Below, in pieces: positions 9,961 through 21,868 of a stretch of DNA of 63,502 bases. The notes under the pieces are model-generated. The model worked only from the letters and a program-made list of their open reading frames with translations, made no database searches and was not told the DNA's origin. How positions within the stretch are numbered: the first letter of the stretch is position 1; each line of letters begins with the position of its first letter. The stretch spans positions 1 through 63,502 of the forward strand of contig JAUCBJ010006624.1 in NCBI GenBank assembly GCA_032718475.1, written 5' to 3'. This stretch comes from Nemertoderma westbladi (lineage: Eukaryota > Xenacoelomorpha > Nemertodermatida > Nemertodermatidae). Position numbers and translations under genes: made by a program.

Positions 9961-11571
9961 TAATATCTACCTATATAGTACCCGTATATACATTATGTAC
10001 ATCATCTGCCTTCTGAGTTACATAATATTTCCATTTTCGAATAAAAAATAATATTTGAAAGGAAAATCCCATTCTGTGGCAACTTTAGCTTTTTTTACTT
10101 TATCCTAATTTATTAAAGATAAACTGGTGAAAAAATTACAGTTGGACTCGCTGCAAGAGATCTTCCAGCTATAAAGAGATCTTCCAGCTATATATTATTT
10201 TATGTATTTTATACTACAATCAAAATATTAGCAAAAAATCACAAACATGTGACCACATTTTGTGATTTTGAGCCACTATGGCAAGAAACTATGATGTTAG
10301 TGTGTTGTGTGTGTGTGTATGTATTAATAATATTATATAATTTTATTAATTTGGCTCTATAAAGTTTTATTATATATCTACGGTTTTTATTCCTTGTGCA
10401 GTTTTTATTTGCAATTATTGTTTGTTTGTGTTGAGTTTATTTGGATTTTATTTGTGTTTATTTATTATTTAAGATTTAACGAACTAATAAAATGTTACTT
10501 AAAGTATTTTCTATTCTAATGTATAAAATAATATCTGCTTTCGTTTTTCGTTTTAAACTATTTCATTTATTTTAATATCCGTATAGAGTCAGCATTGCAA
10601 TTCTTAATGTGGTATTGATTTACACATACTAGTTGTACTGTAAGTTGATTGTATTGTATTACGTTGATCTGTACATATTGTAATGTTTTATCATTTTTTT
10701 GCGTTAATTTTCAGTTTTAGTGTATAAGTTCATTTCATATACAATAAATTAATTCTTAAATCTGTGTATTTTCTGTGTTTTGTCTCTCTGGTTATGGGTC
10801 ATTTTATAAATTATGTCACGCAAATTAACGAAATCTACTCTTGTCACAACATTGCATAGTAATGGAACGCTTCTATCCTCATCACACGGCTAGCGCCCGT
10901 CTTTTGGGAATTCGTCTTGCATTAAGGCATCGATCGATACTTACAGATTTAAATTAGAGGCTCCGGTACAGCTTGTGTTTGTTGTACTTAATCATTTGAG
11001 TAACCGTGAGATTATATTATATGACTGAAGTTTGGCAACTGTCACAACGTGTCGTTGATTAAATATTTGGAGTAGAGCCGATGACGCAAATGTGCTAAAT
11101 GATATAATATTAGGGATTTTTTGTCAGCTGCGAGGTAAAGATGTGGAAGGACATCATTCAATAGGGTTGCCGAAGCAATACCGTATAGAGTTCAACCCCC
11201 AGTGTCATATTATCTTAATTTTTGCGACTTCTGAACAAAACCCTGTTATTATCACGAAGCAACCCCCCCCCCCCCCCCCCCCGCACCCATCTCCCTCCAA
11301 CGCGTGATATTCTTTACGAAAGCCCCCCTTAAGTTGAAAACGTTATGTTTGTTATTTTATATTATTTCATATTGAATCACAATAATTGTTTTAACTGTAT
11401 TTCTGTGAAATAAAAATAAACAATAGAAAATAAGATTCTTTAAGTTTATTAAAATAATAATAAATTTACAGAACTTTAAAACCTGTTATTTTAAGTTCGT
11501 AATGGCACTTGTTTGTTGGGGTCATTAATTATTCAGTTTCTATTAATGTAATCTATTTCCGGGTGGGGACA
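9961..11571. other. No gene seen; AT-rich with short simple repeats
   Basis: A GT-rich microsatellite lies near 10302 and an uninterrupted run of about 20 C at 11264-11283. No exon could be supported. The minus-strand AATAAA near 11447 could end the RING gene that begins at 12352. Confidence 0.4.
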
Positions 11572-11763
11572 TTAAACTTTCACGGCTCCTTGATCCTCCA
11601 ACTGCTGTAGTTGTCTACCTTTAAGAGTTTGAACTCGTCGACATGTAGGGCAAGCTAACAGGAGGAGTCCACCAGCCCTCTGGCAATCCTTTATGAGACA
11701 GCGTTCACAGAAGATGTGCATACAGTTTAGTACCTGTGGATTTACGTATTCTCCCTGACATAC
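11572..11763 (-). CDS. Small RING-finger protein, exon 2
   Basis: The exon is 63 codons plus stop. Its acceptor on the minus strand is TTATTCCAG|GTATGT. Joined in phase 0 to the exon at 12290-12352 it completes an 84-aa protein with a full C3HC4 RING: C20-x2-C23-x11-C35-x-H37-x2-C40-x2-C43-x15-C59-x2-C62. The pattern CxHxFCxxC and CPTCRR is typical of RING E3 ubiquitin ligases, where it binds two zinc ions and an E2 enzyme. After the RING comes a short Gln/Leu-rich helix (LKGRQLQQLEDQG) and then the stop. TRIM proteins begin this way but go on to B-boxes, so this may be a compact ligase, or an isoform if a splice donor such as AAAGGTAGAC inside the exon is used. Confidence 0.78.
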   Translation of the reverse strand, partial: VCQGEYVNPQVLNCMHIFCERCLIKDCQRAGGLLLLACPTCRRVQTLKGRQLQQLEDQGAVKV

Positions 11764-12289
11764 CTGGAATAAATTATTATTTTACTTTAATTGATGTAAG
11801 TCAGGAGTGTAAACGCTGTGTCTACAAAAAAATCAGAAACGACAACCATTATTATGAATAACAATTAAATTATAATCTGTCAGCTTGACTCTCGTTTATT
11901 GTTTTGGTTAGAATAACATGCCACTGTAACCGGATCCATTCTCTTAACCATTTTCCGTATTTACTATGATTTGAAGGCAATGAAATCTATGGGAATATTA
12001 ATATTCTTTATCGATAAAAATTAATGTCTATACTGTTGATAAATACCTAGCTGATATTGTAATATCACCTGGTAAAATAGAACAATAAACCTTTTGAACA
12101 TTTCAATGGCGCCTTTAAGTAATACTCATCCCAAATGGAAGGCGTAAGCGTAATAAAAACTGTCGCCAAGGTTGTGGTTATATTCGTTTTGGATCAAACC
12201 GTTCATGTTTTTTTAATAAGTTGAAGTTCGTAGTTAAATGGAGATTAAATGTAAATTGTAGACAAAACGGTAGTCATAGAAACACTTAC

Positions 12290-12352
12290 CTGACAACTAA
12301 CAGTGTCTGGATCGAATGTTGGAGGTCCATTAGGATACAACTCTTGCGCCAT
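12290..12352 (-). CDS. Small RING-finger protein, exon 1
   Basis: The exon is 21 codons from the ATG at 12352 to a strong 5' splice site (TGTCAG|GTAAGT). It encodes an acidic/Pro-rich leader and ends with the first RING cysteine (SCQ). The second exon supplies the remaining zinc ligands in the same phase. The intron is 526 bp and GT-AG. That the zinc-binding pattern is completed exactly across the junction is the main evidence that this is real. Confidence 0.72.
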
Positions 12353-13844
12353 TGTAATGTACAGTTTAGGTCTATTTATCACCAGAAGTCACAAACTTTT
12401 TAATATTATTTATATTAGCCTAGATAATACCTGATCGGAACATTAAGTATCTAATTTCTAAGTATTTCTATTTTTTGTTTACGAACAATTTTCAATCTAT
12501 TAAAAATAGATAACTAATAATCGTTCCTCTAACATTTACCCCTAAATTTTTTTGTAAGTGAATTTTAATGGTTTTGATAGGAAATTAATTTGCAGGATTT
12601 TTAGCAGCTTCCAACATATTATATTCTTTCAGTTTCTGAGTTCACCATATTGGATTTACAAATACTTGGTGACTACTGATAGACAATTGGAATATTTTAA
12701 TTAATGCTGTTAATTTATTTTGGAAAGTAAGTCTGTTTCCATGGTATTTATTCATTTCATTGGGTAAGTTAATGCAAGGCATTATAAACACTTATAAGTT
12801 CACATTTGGCCAATTCAATATCAATCAATTTGGGTGAGATCCGTTTTTGAAAGCGTATTGTAGGCAGATTTAATAATTTATTAACTATTTAATACTTTAT
12901 TGCTCGTTCGACATGTACAGTGCATTTCGAAGGTGCTTACAGTGTTACAGGGAATGTTATTCGAACCAAAACAATAAACCAGTGTCAATTAATAGCACAG
13001 GTTACAGTTACATATTTGCTCGTAATCAGGTTGATTGGAAATATTTTAGTAGATAAAATGCAGCTCTTCATTGTCGTTTCTATTAGTACAGTTTGTTGTA
13101 GGTCATGAATACATTGATACTTCATTACATTTCATTTGACTTTGATAATAACTAGGCCTGCATATATTATACCGCACGGAGATATAAATATAAGTAGCAA
13201 AAAAAATAATAATCTTATGTAAGTTCTGATTAATTATAATTAATACTTGTAATTATTAATTGTATATTTAATTTAATGTTAATTAATTGACTTGTTCAAC
13301 GTTATTTATGTTTAAAACACAATGGTAACAGACTAAAATGTTTGAATTATGATCCTCGCGTATAACGCTAAATATCCTCGTATCTTTCCTTTTTAGATAC
13401 AGTAAATTGACAGGCGATTAAATAATGTCGTGGAATGCTACAATGAACTTTAGTGCAATATCATTAAGTTCTCTCATTGTTTGTCATTCGTAATTAAACT
13501 GAGATTGCATTATTGCCAGGATAGCCATATAAGTCCTCCTTGGCAAAATATCAAATCCAAATGTTACAATAGCCACGCAGATTGAATGGGCTAGATGAGT
13601 TGATACAATATCTCCGCCATTTGCCCAATACCGCACATATGGCAGCATACAATTCACCGGCCTGCACACCTCAAGTCAACGCTATCGAAAATCGAAGCGG
13701 TATGATTTGTATCGTTTATTGCTGGGCATACTGTTCATGAAATTATCAAATTCACTCTGTGAATTTAATGTGACTGAAAATTATTCCATTAAATGGAATC
13801 AATGGATAATATTTTAGGCTCGTTAGTCAATAATGCATGTTCAC
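12353..13844. other. No gene supported; upstream of the RING gene
   Basis: The sequence is AT-rich and unique. A 61-codon open frame on the minus strand (13484-13669) has protein-like composition but no homology that I recognise, and no flanking splice logic could be established. The RING gene promoter should lie at the left end of this stretch; no TATA box is convincing. Confidence 0.35.
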
Positions 13845-14826
13845 CACCATGGATGATCTTTCACAGTACACCCCTCCTTCCACTCTGTTTCCTGAAGGAA
13901 TGTCTGTTCACCCATGACCTACTATAACAGTTATAGTTATAGTTACTATAACTGTTATAGTAGGTCATGGTTCACCACCATGATGGGTGATCTTCCACAG
14001 TAAACCCTTACACTCTGTTTCCTAAAGTAATGCCTGTTCACCACCATGATGGGTGATCTTCCACATTAAACCCTTCCACTCTGTTTCCTAAAGGAATGCC
14101 TATTCACCACCATTGGAGATCTTCTACAGTAAACCCATCTACTCTGTTTCCTAAAGGAATGCCTGTACATCACCATGATGGGTGATCTTCCACATTAAAC
14201 CCTTCCACTCTGTTTCCTAAAGGAATGCCTGTTCACCACCATGCGGGATCTCCCACATCCACAATAAACACTTCCACTCTGTTTCCTAAAGGAATGTCTG
14301 TTCACCACCATAACTACAGTATTCTAGTATCTTCTACAGTAAACCCCTCCCCTCTGTTTCCTAATGGAATGCCTGTTCACCCACCATGAAGGGTGATCTT
14401 CCGCAGGAAACCATTCCACTCGGTTTACAAAGGAATGTCTGTTCACCACAATGGGTGATCTTCCGCAGTAAACCCTTCCACTCGGTTTCCAAAGGAATGT
14501 CTGTTCACCACAATGGGTGATCTTCCGCAGTAAACCCTTCCACTCGGTTTCCAAAGGAATGCCTGTTCACCACCATGGGTGATCTTCCACAGTAAACCCT
14601 TCCACTTGTTTCCTAAAGGAATGCCTGTTCACCACCATGGGTGATCTTCCACAGTAAACCCCTCCACCCTGTTTCCTAAATGAATGCTTGTTCACCACCA
14701 TGGGTGATCTTCCACAGTAAAACTTCTTCAATGTTTCCTAAAGGAATGCCTGTTCACCACCATGGGTGATCTTCCTCAGTAAACCCTTCCACTCTGTTTC
14801 CTGAAGGAATTAAACCCTTCCACATT
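13845..14826. repeat. Minisatellite, unit about 64 bp
   Basis: About fifteen tandem copies of a unit reading roughly GGTGATCTTCCACAGTAAAC, a CCTTCCACTCTGTTTCC segment, then GGAATGCCTGTTCACCACCA. Copies vary by substitutions and small indels; those at 14390-14560 form a more uniform sub-block. An open frame across this sub-block on the minus strand is a repeat effect. Confidence 0.9.
13912..13970. repeat. Perfect palindrome inside the minisatellite
   Basis: The 26-bp arms match perfectly (CCATGACCTACTATAACAGT and 6 more bases, then the exact complement) around a 7-nt centre. It interrupts a minisatellite unit between GTTCACC and the next GTTCACCACC. Confidence 0.9.
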
Positions 14827-15386
14827 TCTATTTACACGAAGAAAAAGTTAGAAGGGAAAAAGATGGACTTTTCATAATACAGTATTCTATGTATTATTAA
14901 ATTTAATAAAGATAAATTTAAAAAAAAAATAAAAATCTTCATATATAAAATTCCAATAAAAAGTCGACCGAAAAGTGAAATCCTGGTATTCTTCAAATGG
15001 GCGCAAATCTGCCTTTGTTTCTGAGCCCCGGGGCATACCAGATCATATTTTCCAAACGAAATTCATTGGTCACACGTAGAAGGGAAATACAGAACATTAA
15101 CAAACAGTTGCGGTGATTGATTTTATTTTATTTATTTTCTTATTTATACCGAGTTGGTCGTACACATTAATTATAACAATTGCATTATATTTAATTGAGA
15201 GTAGTAAGCATTTTAGAATTTAAAAAATTTAAAGAGATTAAAGTATTTAGTATTTGAGTGTTGATAGTGCACTGAAGGCTTGAAGGGCATTCGATTCCAA
15301 GGCGTACTATATACAAGGCCATGCCATCGAGTTAACTGGGGGCAAGATGTTTTGACAACAATTTGATATTTTGATATGGGGAGAGT
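14827..15386. other. Left flank of the P element; possible LINE 3' end on minus strand
   Basis: Minus-strand 15386-15213 encodes a short peptide (VYSTPWNRMPFKPS ... FNLFKFF) that loosely resembles the conserved extreme C terminus of CR1/RTE-like LINE polymerases, where a W-N-x-L-P motif is followed by F-K. It is followed by an AT-rich simple repeat (15120-15160), as at LINE 3' ends. The resemblance is weak and the frame appears broken. The rest shows nothing. Confidence 0.2.
15379..15386. repeat. Target-site duplication, left (partner at 26948/26949-26955)
   Basis: GGAGAGT directly precedes the left terminal repeat and directly follows the right one. It extends to 8 bp (GGGAGAGT) if the last G of the right terminal repeat is counted. 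P-superfamily elements make 8-bp duplications. Confidence 0.75.
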
Positions 15387-15457
15387 CAGGGCCTTCATAA
15401 AATAACAGGCCTGGACACAGAGCTGCCCTCAAAAAAATAAGAGGCCAAGTAGGAAGT
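15387..15457 (+). repeat. Left terminal inverted repeat of the P element
   Basis: 71 bp, perfect complement of 26878-26948. It is much longer than the 31-bp repeat of the Drosophila P element. It includes an internal run of seven A and ends GGAAGT. Confidence 0.95.
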
Positions 15458-15573
15458 TTTCAAGAATAAAATCATAAAGGATTTACACAAATTGCCAATG
15501 GAGTTATGTTCTAGAACAAAAATAATTTAATATTTTATTAAATACTTGTTGTGTGTTGTGAAATTTTGAAATT

Positions 15574-18066
15574 ATGGTTAGACACTGCAGTGTCAATAAC
15601 TGTGAAAGCGGGAGTCAGCGGAGTGCATTGAGAACTGTTTTTGCTCCACCAAAAAACGTCGAAAAGAGAAAGTTGTGGCAAGAGGCACTACGCGAAAATG
15701 GTGTAGTGACAGTAACTGATAGTATGGGAGTTTGTGAGAACCATTTCATTCCAAGTCATGTGATTGGAACAGGGCAAAGAAAGCGCCTTCATAGAGATGC
15801 AACACCGTTTTCGTGCCGGGGTAATGTGGGAGCAAGCTCAAATTCATTTGCATCAACTGCAGAGAAGAGAAGACTTGTAAATGAGGGTGAAAGACTAGAT
15901 GCGGAGATCAGAGAGTTTTTGTCAAGTGACATAATAGTGTCCACATCTCAATTCGATGAGGGCGAACTATCTGAACCAAACACGCTATTCTATAACTTAA
16001 TCCAAAATAATGAAAATGTCGTTCATCTTTTCGGAGAGCATGGTGAAAGCGAAGCTGGTTCTTTAGTCAGTTTAGACAACAATGGCATGGTGAAAGTTTT
16101 CGTTAACGGTAAGAAAATTACGTTGCCGGGGCACTTGACAAAATGGGAGAAGATCTCTCGATATAGTGAATTGAATAGTGTGTTAACCTTTGCCAAAGAA
16201 GTCGAATGGAATGAAATACATAATGCTACAATAGAAAGCGTTGTGAAAGACCTACAGGGACTTTCAGATAAGGTAGTTGATGAAAAGCAAAGTAAGTTAT
16301 TTCGATTTTGCGCAGATCAAATTGAGTTAAGCTGCACTCCTCCAAATCGTCGCCGTTTTGGTAAACTAGCTGACTTATTGTGTTTCTCGGTGATTTTGCA
16401 TGCAATTTCCGCTGCTGCTTATCGCGAACTGTCAGAGTTACTATATTTTCCTAGTGAGCGTCATCTTAGAAGATTAGTTAGTGGAATTGGAGAGGCTCAA
16501 TCTTACTGGTCGTCGAGATTTTCTCACCTTCGTGACTATGACTGTATTCTGCAGATAGACGAAGTTTATGTACAAGCCAAATTAATGTACAATGAAGGAA
16601 AACTATTTGGATTACCTGAAGGGCCAATCCCTATACCTTGTGAGAATGATGTATGTGAGTATTTGGCAAAAACACTCTTGGTCATGCAGGTAGTTTTTCT
16701 GCGCAGTAAAGAAAAGGAAGTGGTGATGATGAAACCAGTGGTTAACCTTAATACAGATATTCTCAAGAATGCTATCATGGAAAGTTTGAAAGTACTGCAT
16801 GTATGTACTCTGAATGCTATTGCTCTCATCCTGGATGGTAATCGAACGAATCATAGCGCCACAGAGGCTATTGGAGGAGCTGTGATAATAAATCCCTTTA
16901 CTGGCAGAGTTTTATTTAATATGGGAGATCCAGTGCATGAAATAAAATGCTTCCGCAATAACTTTGTAAACAAAGGTTTAGTCACTTTTCCTGATCCCAT
17001 TGAGTTAATTGTCCCACCATTTACAAAGCTCCTAACAACACCAACGGTTTACATTAAAAATATACTTCCAACTACATCAGATTGGAACTTCAACATTGAT
17101 GATTTGGAGAACCATGAAGCGAATGATGTGGATGCCAATGTTGAAGTGATTTCAACTGACGATGATTCGAGAGGAACAATATTTGACAATACCTGTGTTT
17201 TTAAAGAAAAAGTTAAAGACAAAGTATCTACCAACACAATCACTGCAGACTGGAATGAAATTACTTATGTCCACGATGATGAAAGTAACAACATTGTCAA
17301 ATTAGCAGTAAAGCTCAACCATACTGTTGTTCATCCAAACAAGTTACAACGACAATCTGTTTCTCGTGCACTGGCTATCATTGATGTTTCAACGATAGCA
17401 GCCCTAACTATTTATGGTTACACAAGCACTGCTAAGCTACTACTACTTTTTGCTCAATGGTGGATGGTGATGAATACTCGAAGCACCAATATAGGGGTTA
17501 AGAAAAATAATATATTACAACAGCCACTAACAACCAAAAGTAAATTACAGGTAGAATTTCTTAACGGATTTTATAATTGGTTATGTCAATTAGATGATGG
17601 ACAACTCTTGACCAAGGATACACTAAAGTCGTTCAAGAACACAACAAAGGTCATTTTACAAATATCTCATCATCTATTGTATGGTGAAAGATCTATACTA
17701 TACAAGTATATTTTACCTGGACGTTTTCAGAACGATGCAATAGAACACCTTTTTGCTCTATTTCGGAGGATGAGTGGGTGCTCCTATCTCATCAGTGTGT
17801 ACGAGATCATTTGTTCTGAACGAAAACTAAAGCTGAAGTCACTCATAAAGTTGTTCCAATCGAATCAGTGCAATTTCAATCTAACTCTTTCCTCATTTCT
17901 GGATCAATTTAAAGGTGATGGTAGTGAGAGCAGTCTAACTAGTGAAGATTATGATATTATAAATACAATACTGGGTAACCCACAAGTTGACTGTCTACTA
18001 GAGGAAGAATCCGAAAATGATGCAATGGTGGTAATATACTTGGCTGGAGTACTTGGCTGGGTGTAA
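15574..18066 (+). CDS. THAP-domain P-element transposase (THAP9-like)
   Basis: An intact 830-aa single-exon ORF. Residues 1-80 are a THAP zinc finger, C5-x4-C10 ... W35 ... C54-x2-H57, closing with an ATPF version of the AVPTIF box; it binds the element ends. An RNase H-like catalytic core follows, as in P transposase and THAP9. The first acidic residue is in LQIDEVYV (about 329), the second in ALILDGNRTNHS (about 421), followed by the P-type DPVHEIKCFRN signature (about 451) in the GTP-binding insertion region, and a late acidic segment QNDAIEHLFALFRRMSG (about 718). The length matches family members (750-900 aa). The gene lies 116 bp from the left terminal repeat, so its promoter is probably within the repeat and leader. 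Host domestication is an alternative but unlikely, because the gene sits between perfect terminal repeats. Confidence 0.93.
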   Translation: MVRHCSVNNCESGSQRSALRTVFAPPKNVEKRKLWQEALRENGVVTVTDSMGVCENHFIPSHVIGTGQRKRLHRDATPFSCRGNVGASSNSFASTAEKRRLVNEGERLDAEIREFLSSDIIVSTSQFDEGELSEPNTLFYNLIQNNENVVHLFGEHGESEAGSLVSLDNNGMVKVFVNGKKITLPGHLTKWEKISRYSELNSVLTFAKEVEWNEIHNATIESVVKDLQGLSDKVVDEKQSKLFRFCADQIELSCTPPNRRRFGKLADLLCFSVILHAISAAAYRELSELLYFPSERHLRRLVSGIGEAQSYWSSRFSHLRDYDCILQIDEVYVQAKLMYNEGKLFGLPEGPIPIPCENDVCEYLAKTLLVMQVVFLRSKEKEVVMMKPVVNLNTDILKNAIMESLKVLHVCTLNAIALILDGNRTNHSATEAIGGAVIINPFTGRVLFNMGDPVHEIKCFRNNFVNKGLVTFPDPIELIVPPFTKLLTTPTVYIKNILPTTSDWNFNIDDLENHEANDVDANVEVISTDDDSRGTIFDNTCVFKEKVKDKVSTNTITADWNEITYVHDDESNNIVKLAVKLNHTVVHPNKLQRQSVSRALAIIDVSTIAALTIYGYTSTAKLLLLFAQWWMVMNTRSTNIGVKKNNILQQPLTTKSKLQVEFLNGFYNWLCQLDDGQLLTKDTLKSFKNTTKVILQISHHLLYGERSILYKYILPGRFQNDAIEHLFALFRRMSGCSYLISVYEIICSERKLKLKSLIKLFQSNQCNFNLTLSSFLDQFKGDGSESSLTSEDYDIINTILGNPQVDCLLEEESENDAMVVIYLAGVLGWV

Positions 18067-18117
18067 ATGTTTAATTCACGTAATATCAATTTCACGTAAT
18101 ATCATTCACGTAATATC

Positions 18118-18123
18118 AATAAA
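18118..18123 (+). promoter_or_regulatory. Polyadenylation signal of the transposase gene
   Basis: AATAAA lies 51 bp after the stop codon, just behind three tandem copies of TTCACGTAATATCAA (one shortened). It lies upstream of the Helitron insertion, so the transcript end is not disturbed by it. Confidence 0.6.
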
Positions 18124-18220
18124 TTATTATCAGATATTAATGGTATCATCAATAAAAAGTTAGCTAACTTTATAACGAAATGGCTTTATATATAGATAGA
18201 TATAGATATATATATAGATA

Positions 18221-21200
18221 CTAGAAAGCCAGTGGCCCTTCGGGCCACGGCTTTCTAGTTCACAAGCCTATTCACCATTCCAAACATTAATTAATTAATT
18301 AACTTAACAAAATTTCATATGATTGAGAGTGTTCTCTCAAACAAAAGGACTGATGCTGTTTTACTTTTCAGATACCTACACTGGTCAACGTCCTTCGCAT
18401 AGATGCAGCCTTATGATGTAGTACAGTAGACCTCTGACAATTATCAGCGTAAAAGCATTTTTAATAAATAAATGTGAGAATGTTTTTACTTTTCAGATTC
18501 AGATTTTTCGCACCCTAGCAGTAGACTGGAAATCCGCAGACTGGTTAGCGTCCTCCCCATACAAACAGCCTATGGTCATCATGCCTTTCCCAAGTATAAG
18601 CAAAAAAGCATTAGAAACAACGAAATGGGAGAAGAATTTCACTTGAGACATTTCACCCTCTAGCGGCAGACTGAGAAATTGCAGATTAGTCAGAGTTTTC
18701 CACAAACACGCAGTCTATGGTGTAGTAGACCTCTGACAAGTATCAGCCTAAAAGCATTAGAAACAACGAAACGGGATAAGGTTTTCACTTTCAGACATTT
18801 CGCCCCTTAGCGGCCGAATGGAAAACTGCAGTTTGTTCGGCGTCTTACCTAGACACACACCCTATGGTGTACTACACATCTGGCAAGTGTCAGCCTGAAA
18901 TCATATTAATAACGAATTGGGATAAGGTTTTCACTTTCAGACATTTGGCCCCCAAGCGGTAGACTGGATAAATGTAGACTGGTTCTAGCTTCTCCCCAAA
19001 CACACAGTCTATGGTGTAGTAGACCTCTGCCAAGTATCAGCAAAAAAGCATTATAAACAATGAAATGCATAAAGGTTTTCACTTTCAGACATTGCGCCCC
19101 CTAGCGACAGACAGAGCTATTGCAGATTGGTCTTAGTTCTCCACAAACATGCAGTCTTTGATGTAGTAGACCTCTGACAAGTATCAGCCTAAAAACATTA
19201 TAAACATCAAAATGGGATAAGGTTTTCACGTTCAGACATTTCGCCCCCTAGCGGCCGAATAGAGAACTGCAGGTTGTTCGGCGTCCTCTTCAGACACACA
19301 GCCTATGGTGTAATACACATCTGCCAAGTGTCATCGTAAAAGCATTATTAATAACGAAATGGTATAAGGTTTTCACTTTCAGACATTTGGCCCCCTAGTG
19401 GCAGACAGAGGAATTGCAGATTGGTCAGAATTCCAGTGGCCCTTCGGGCCACGGCTTTCTAGTTCACAAGCCTATTCACCATTCCAAACATTAATTAATT
19501 AATTAACTTAACAAAATTTCATATGATTGAGAGTGTTCTCTCAAACAAAAGGACTGATGCTGTTTTACTTTTCAGATACCTACACTGGTCAACGTCCTTC
19601 GCATAGATGCAGCCTTATGATGTAGTACAGTAGACCTCTGACAATTATCAGCGTAAAAGCATTTTTAATAAATAAATGTGAGAATGTTTTTACTTTTCAG
19701 ATTCAGATTTTTCGCACCCTAGCAGTAGACTGGAAATCCGCAGACTGGTTAGCGTCCTCCCCATACAAACAGCCTATGGTCATCATGCCTTTCCCAAGTA
19801 TAAGCAAAAAAGCATTAGAAACAACGAAATGGGAGAAGAATTTCACTTGAGACATTTCACCCTCTAGCGGCAGACTGAGAAATTGCAGATTAGTCAGAGT
19901 TTTCCACAAACACGCAGTCTATGGTGTAGTAGACCTCTGACAAGTATCAGCCTAAAAGCATTAGAAACAACGAAACGGGATAAGGTTTTCACTTTCAGAC
20001 ATTTCGCCCCTTAGCGGCCGAATGGAAAACTGCAGTTTGTTCGGCGTCTTACCTAGACACACACCCTATGGTGTACTACACATCTGGCAAGTGTCAGCCT
20101 GAAATCATATTAATAACGAATTGGGATAAGGTTTTCACTTTCAGACATTTGGCCCCCAAGCGGTAGACTGGATAAATGTAGACTGGTTCTAGCTTCTCCC
20201 CAAACACACAGTCTATGGTGTAGTAGACCTCTGCCAAGTATCAGCAAAAAAGCATTATAAACAATGAAATGCATAAAGGTTTTCACTTTCAGACATTGCG
20301 CCCCCTAGCGACAGACAGAGCTATTGCAGATTGGTCTTAGTTCTCCACAAACATGCAGTCTTTGATGTAGTAGACCTCTGACAAGTATCAGCCTAAAAAC
20401 ATTATAAACATCAAAATGGGATAAGGTTTTCACGTTCAGACATTTCGCCCCCTAGCGGCCGAATAGAGAACTGCAGGTTGTTCGGCGTCCTCTTCAGACA
20501 CACAGCCTATGGTGTAATACACATCTGCCAAGTGTCATCGTAAAAGCATTATTAATAACGAAATGGTATAAGGTTTTCACTTTCAGACATTTGGCCCCCT
20601 AGTGGCAGACAGAGGAATTGCAGATTGGTCAGAGTTCTCCACAAACACGCAGCCTATGGTGTAGTAGACCTCTGCCAAGTACCAGCCTATAAGAATTATA
20701 AACAACGAAATGGGATAAGGTTTTCACTTTCAGATATTTCGCCCCTTAGTGGCCGAATGGAGAACTGCAGGTAGTTGGGCGTCCTCCACAGACACACACC
20801 ATATGGTGTAATACACATCTGCCCAGTGTCAGCCTAAAAGCATTATTAATAACGAAATGGGATAAGGTTTTCACTTTCAGACATTTGGCCCCCTAGTGGC
20901 AGACAGAGGAATTGCAGATTGGTCAGAGTTCTCCACAAACACGCAGTCTATGGTGTAGTAGACCTCTGCCAAGTATCAGCCTAAAAGCATTATAAACAAC
21001 GAAATGGGATAAGGATTTCACTTTCAGATATTTCGCCCCCTAGCGGCCGAATGGAGAACTGCAGGTAGTTGGGCGTCCTCCACAGACACACACCATATGG
21101 TGTAATACACATCTGCCAAGTGTCAGCCTAAAAGCATTATTAATAACGAAATGGGATAAGGTTTTCACTTTCAGACATTTGGCCCCCTAGCGGTAGACTG

Positions 21201-21807
21201 GAGAAATGCAGACTGATTCTAGCTCCTCCCCAAACACGCTGTATGGTGTAGTAGACCTCTGCCAAGTATCAGCAAAAAAGCATTATAAACAAAGAAATGG
21301 GAGAAGGTTTTCACTTTTAGATATTTCTCCCCCTAGCGGCAGACTGGGGAATTGCAGATTGGTCAGCATCCTCCCCAAACACACAGCCTATGGTGTAGAA
21401 GACCTCTGCCATGTATCAGCTAAAAGGCTTTAATAATAACGAAATGGGAGATGTTTTCAGTTTCGGATATTTCCCCCCCTAGCGGCAGACTGGAGAACTG
21501 CAGATTGATCAGTGTCCTCCCAAACACACAGTCTATGGTCGGGAACAGATCTGCAAAGTATCATTTAGAACAGATTAAGTCTGGTATCAAAAAGTAGCAT
21601 AATAGTCGATACCCAACGTGTCGAGTGACAGAATGAACTGCTAGGCCTACCGCGCTACCGGTACCGAATTCACGAAATTCGCATTCACGCAAACAAACGC
21701 GTAAAATAAGACTCGAGATAGCGACAGTGCACGTGCTCGTGACGAGAGCTTTCGTTCGATGTATCGCAAGCTCCGATTGGTGCTTGTGTGTAGAAACGTA
21801 TAGCTTG

Positions 21808-21847
<40 letters not shown>

Positions 21848-21868
21848 CATGATATTTATATATATAGA
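18221..21868 (-). mobile_element. Non-autonomous Helitron, unit 1
   Basis: Read on the minus strand it starts TCTATATATATAAATATC at 21868 and ends at 18221 with a 7-bp hairpin (GTGGCCC GAA GGGCCAC), 7 nt, then CTAG; the next host base is T. These are the canonical Helitron ends: 5' TC, a 3' hairpin about 11 nt from a terminal CTRR, and no inverted repeats. Next to the 5' end is a (GTCT)n microsatellite (21808-21848) and a unique leader. The rest is tandem units of about 145 bp. There is no Rep-helicase ORF, so it needs a partner for mobility. It contains a 1204-bp internal duplication. Confidence 0.8.
18229..20632. repeat. 1204-bp tandem duplication inside Helitron unit 1
   Basis: 18229-19429 recurs at 19433-20633 with essentially no differences; offset 1204. 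The second copy begins inside the Helitron terminal hairpin, missing only the last eight bases (CTTTCTAG on the minus strand). So one truncated Helitron 3' end is fused to the interior of the next unit. The near-identity means a very recent event or an assembly error. Confidence 0.85.

Noticed and set aside
14324-14554. 76-codon minus-strand ORF with METEWKGLLRK repeats
   Set aside because: It is a translation of the 64-bp minisatellite.
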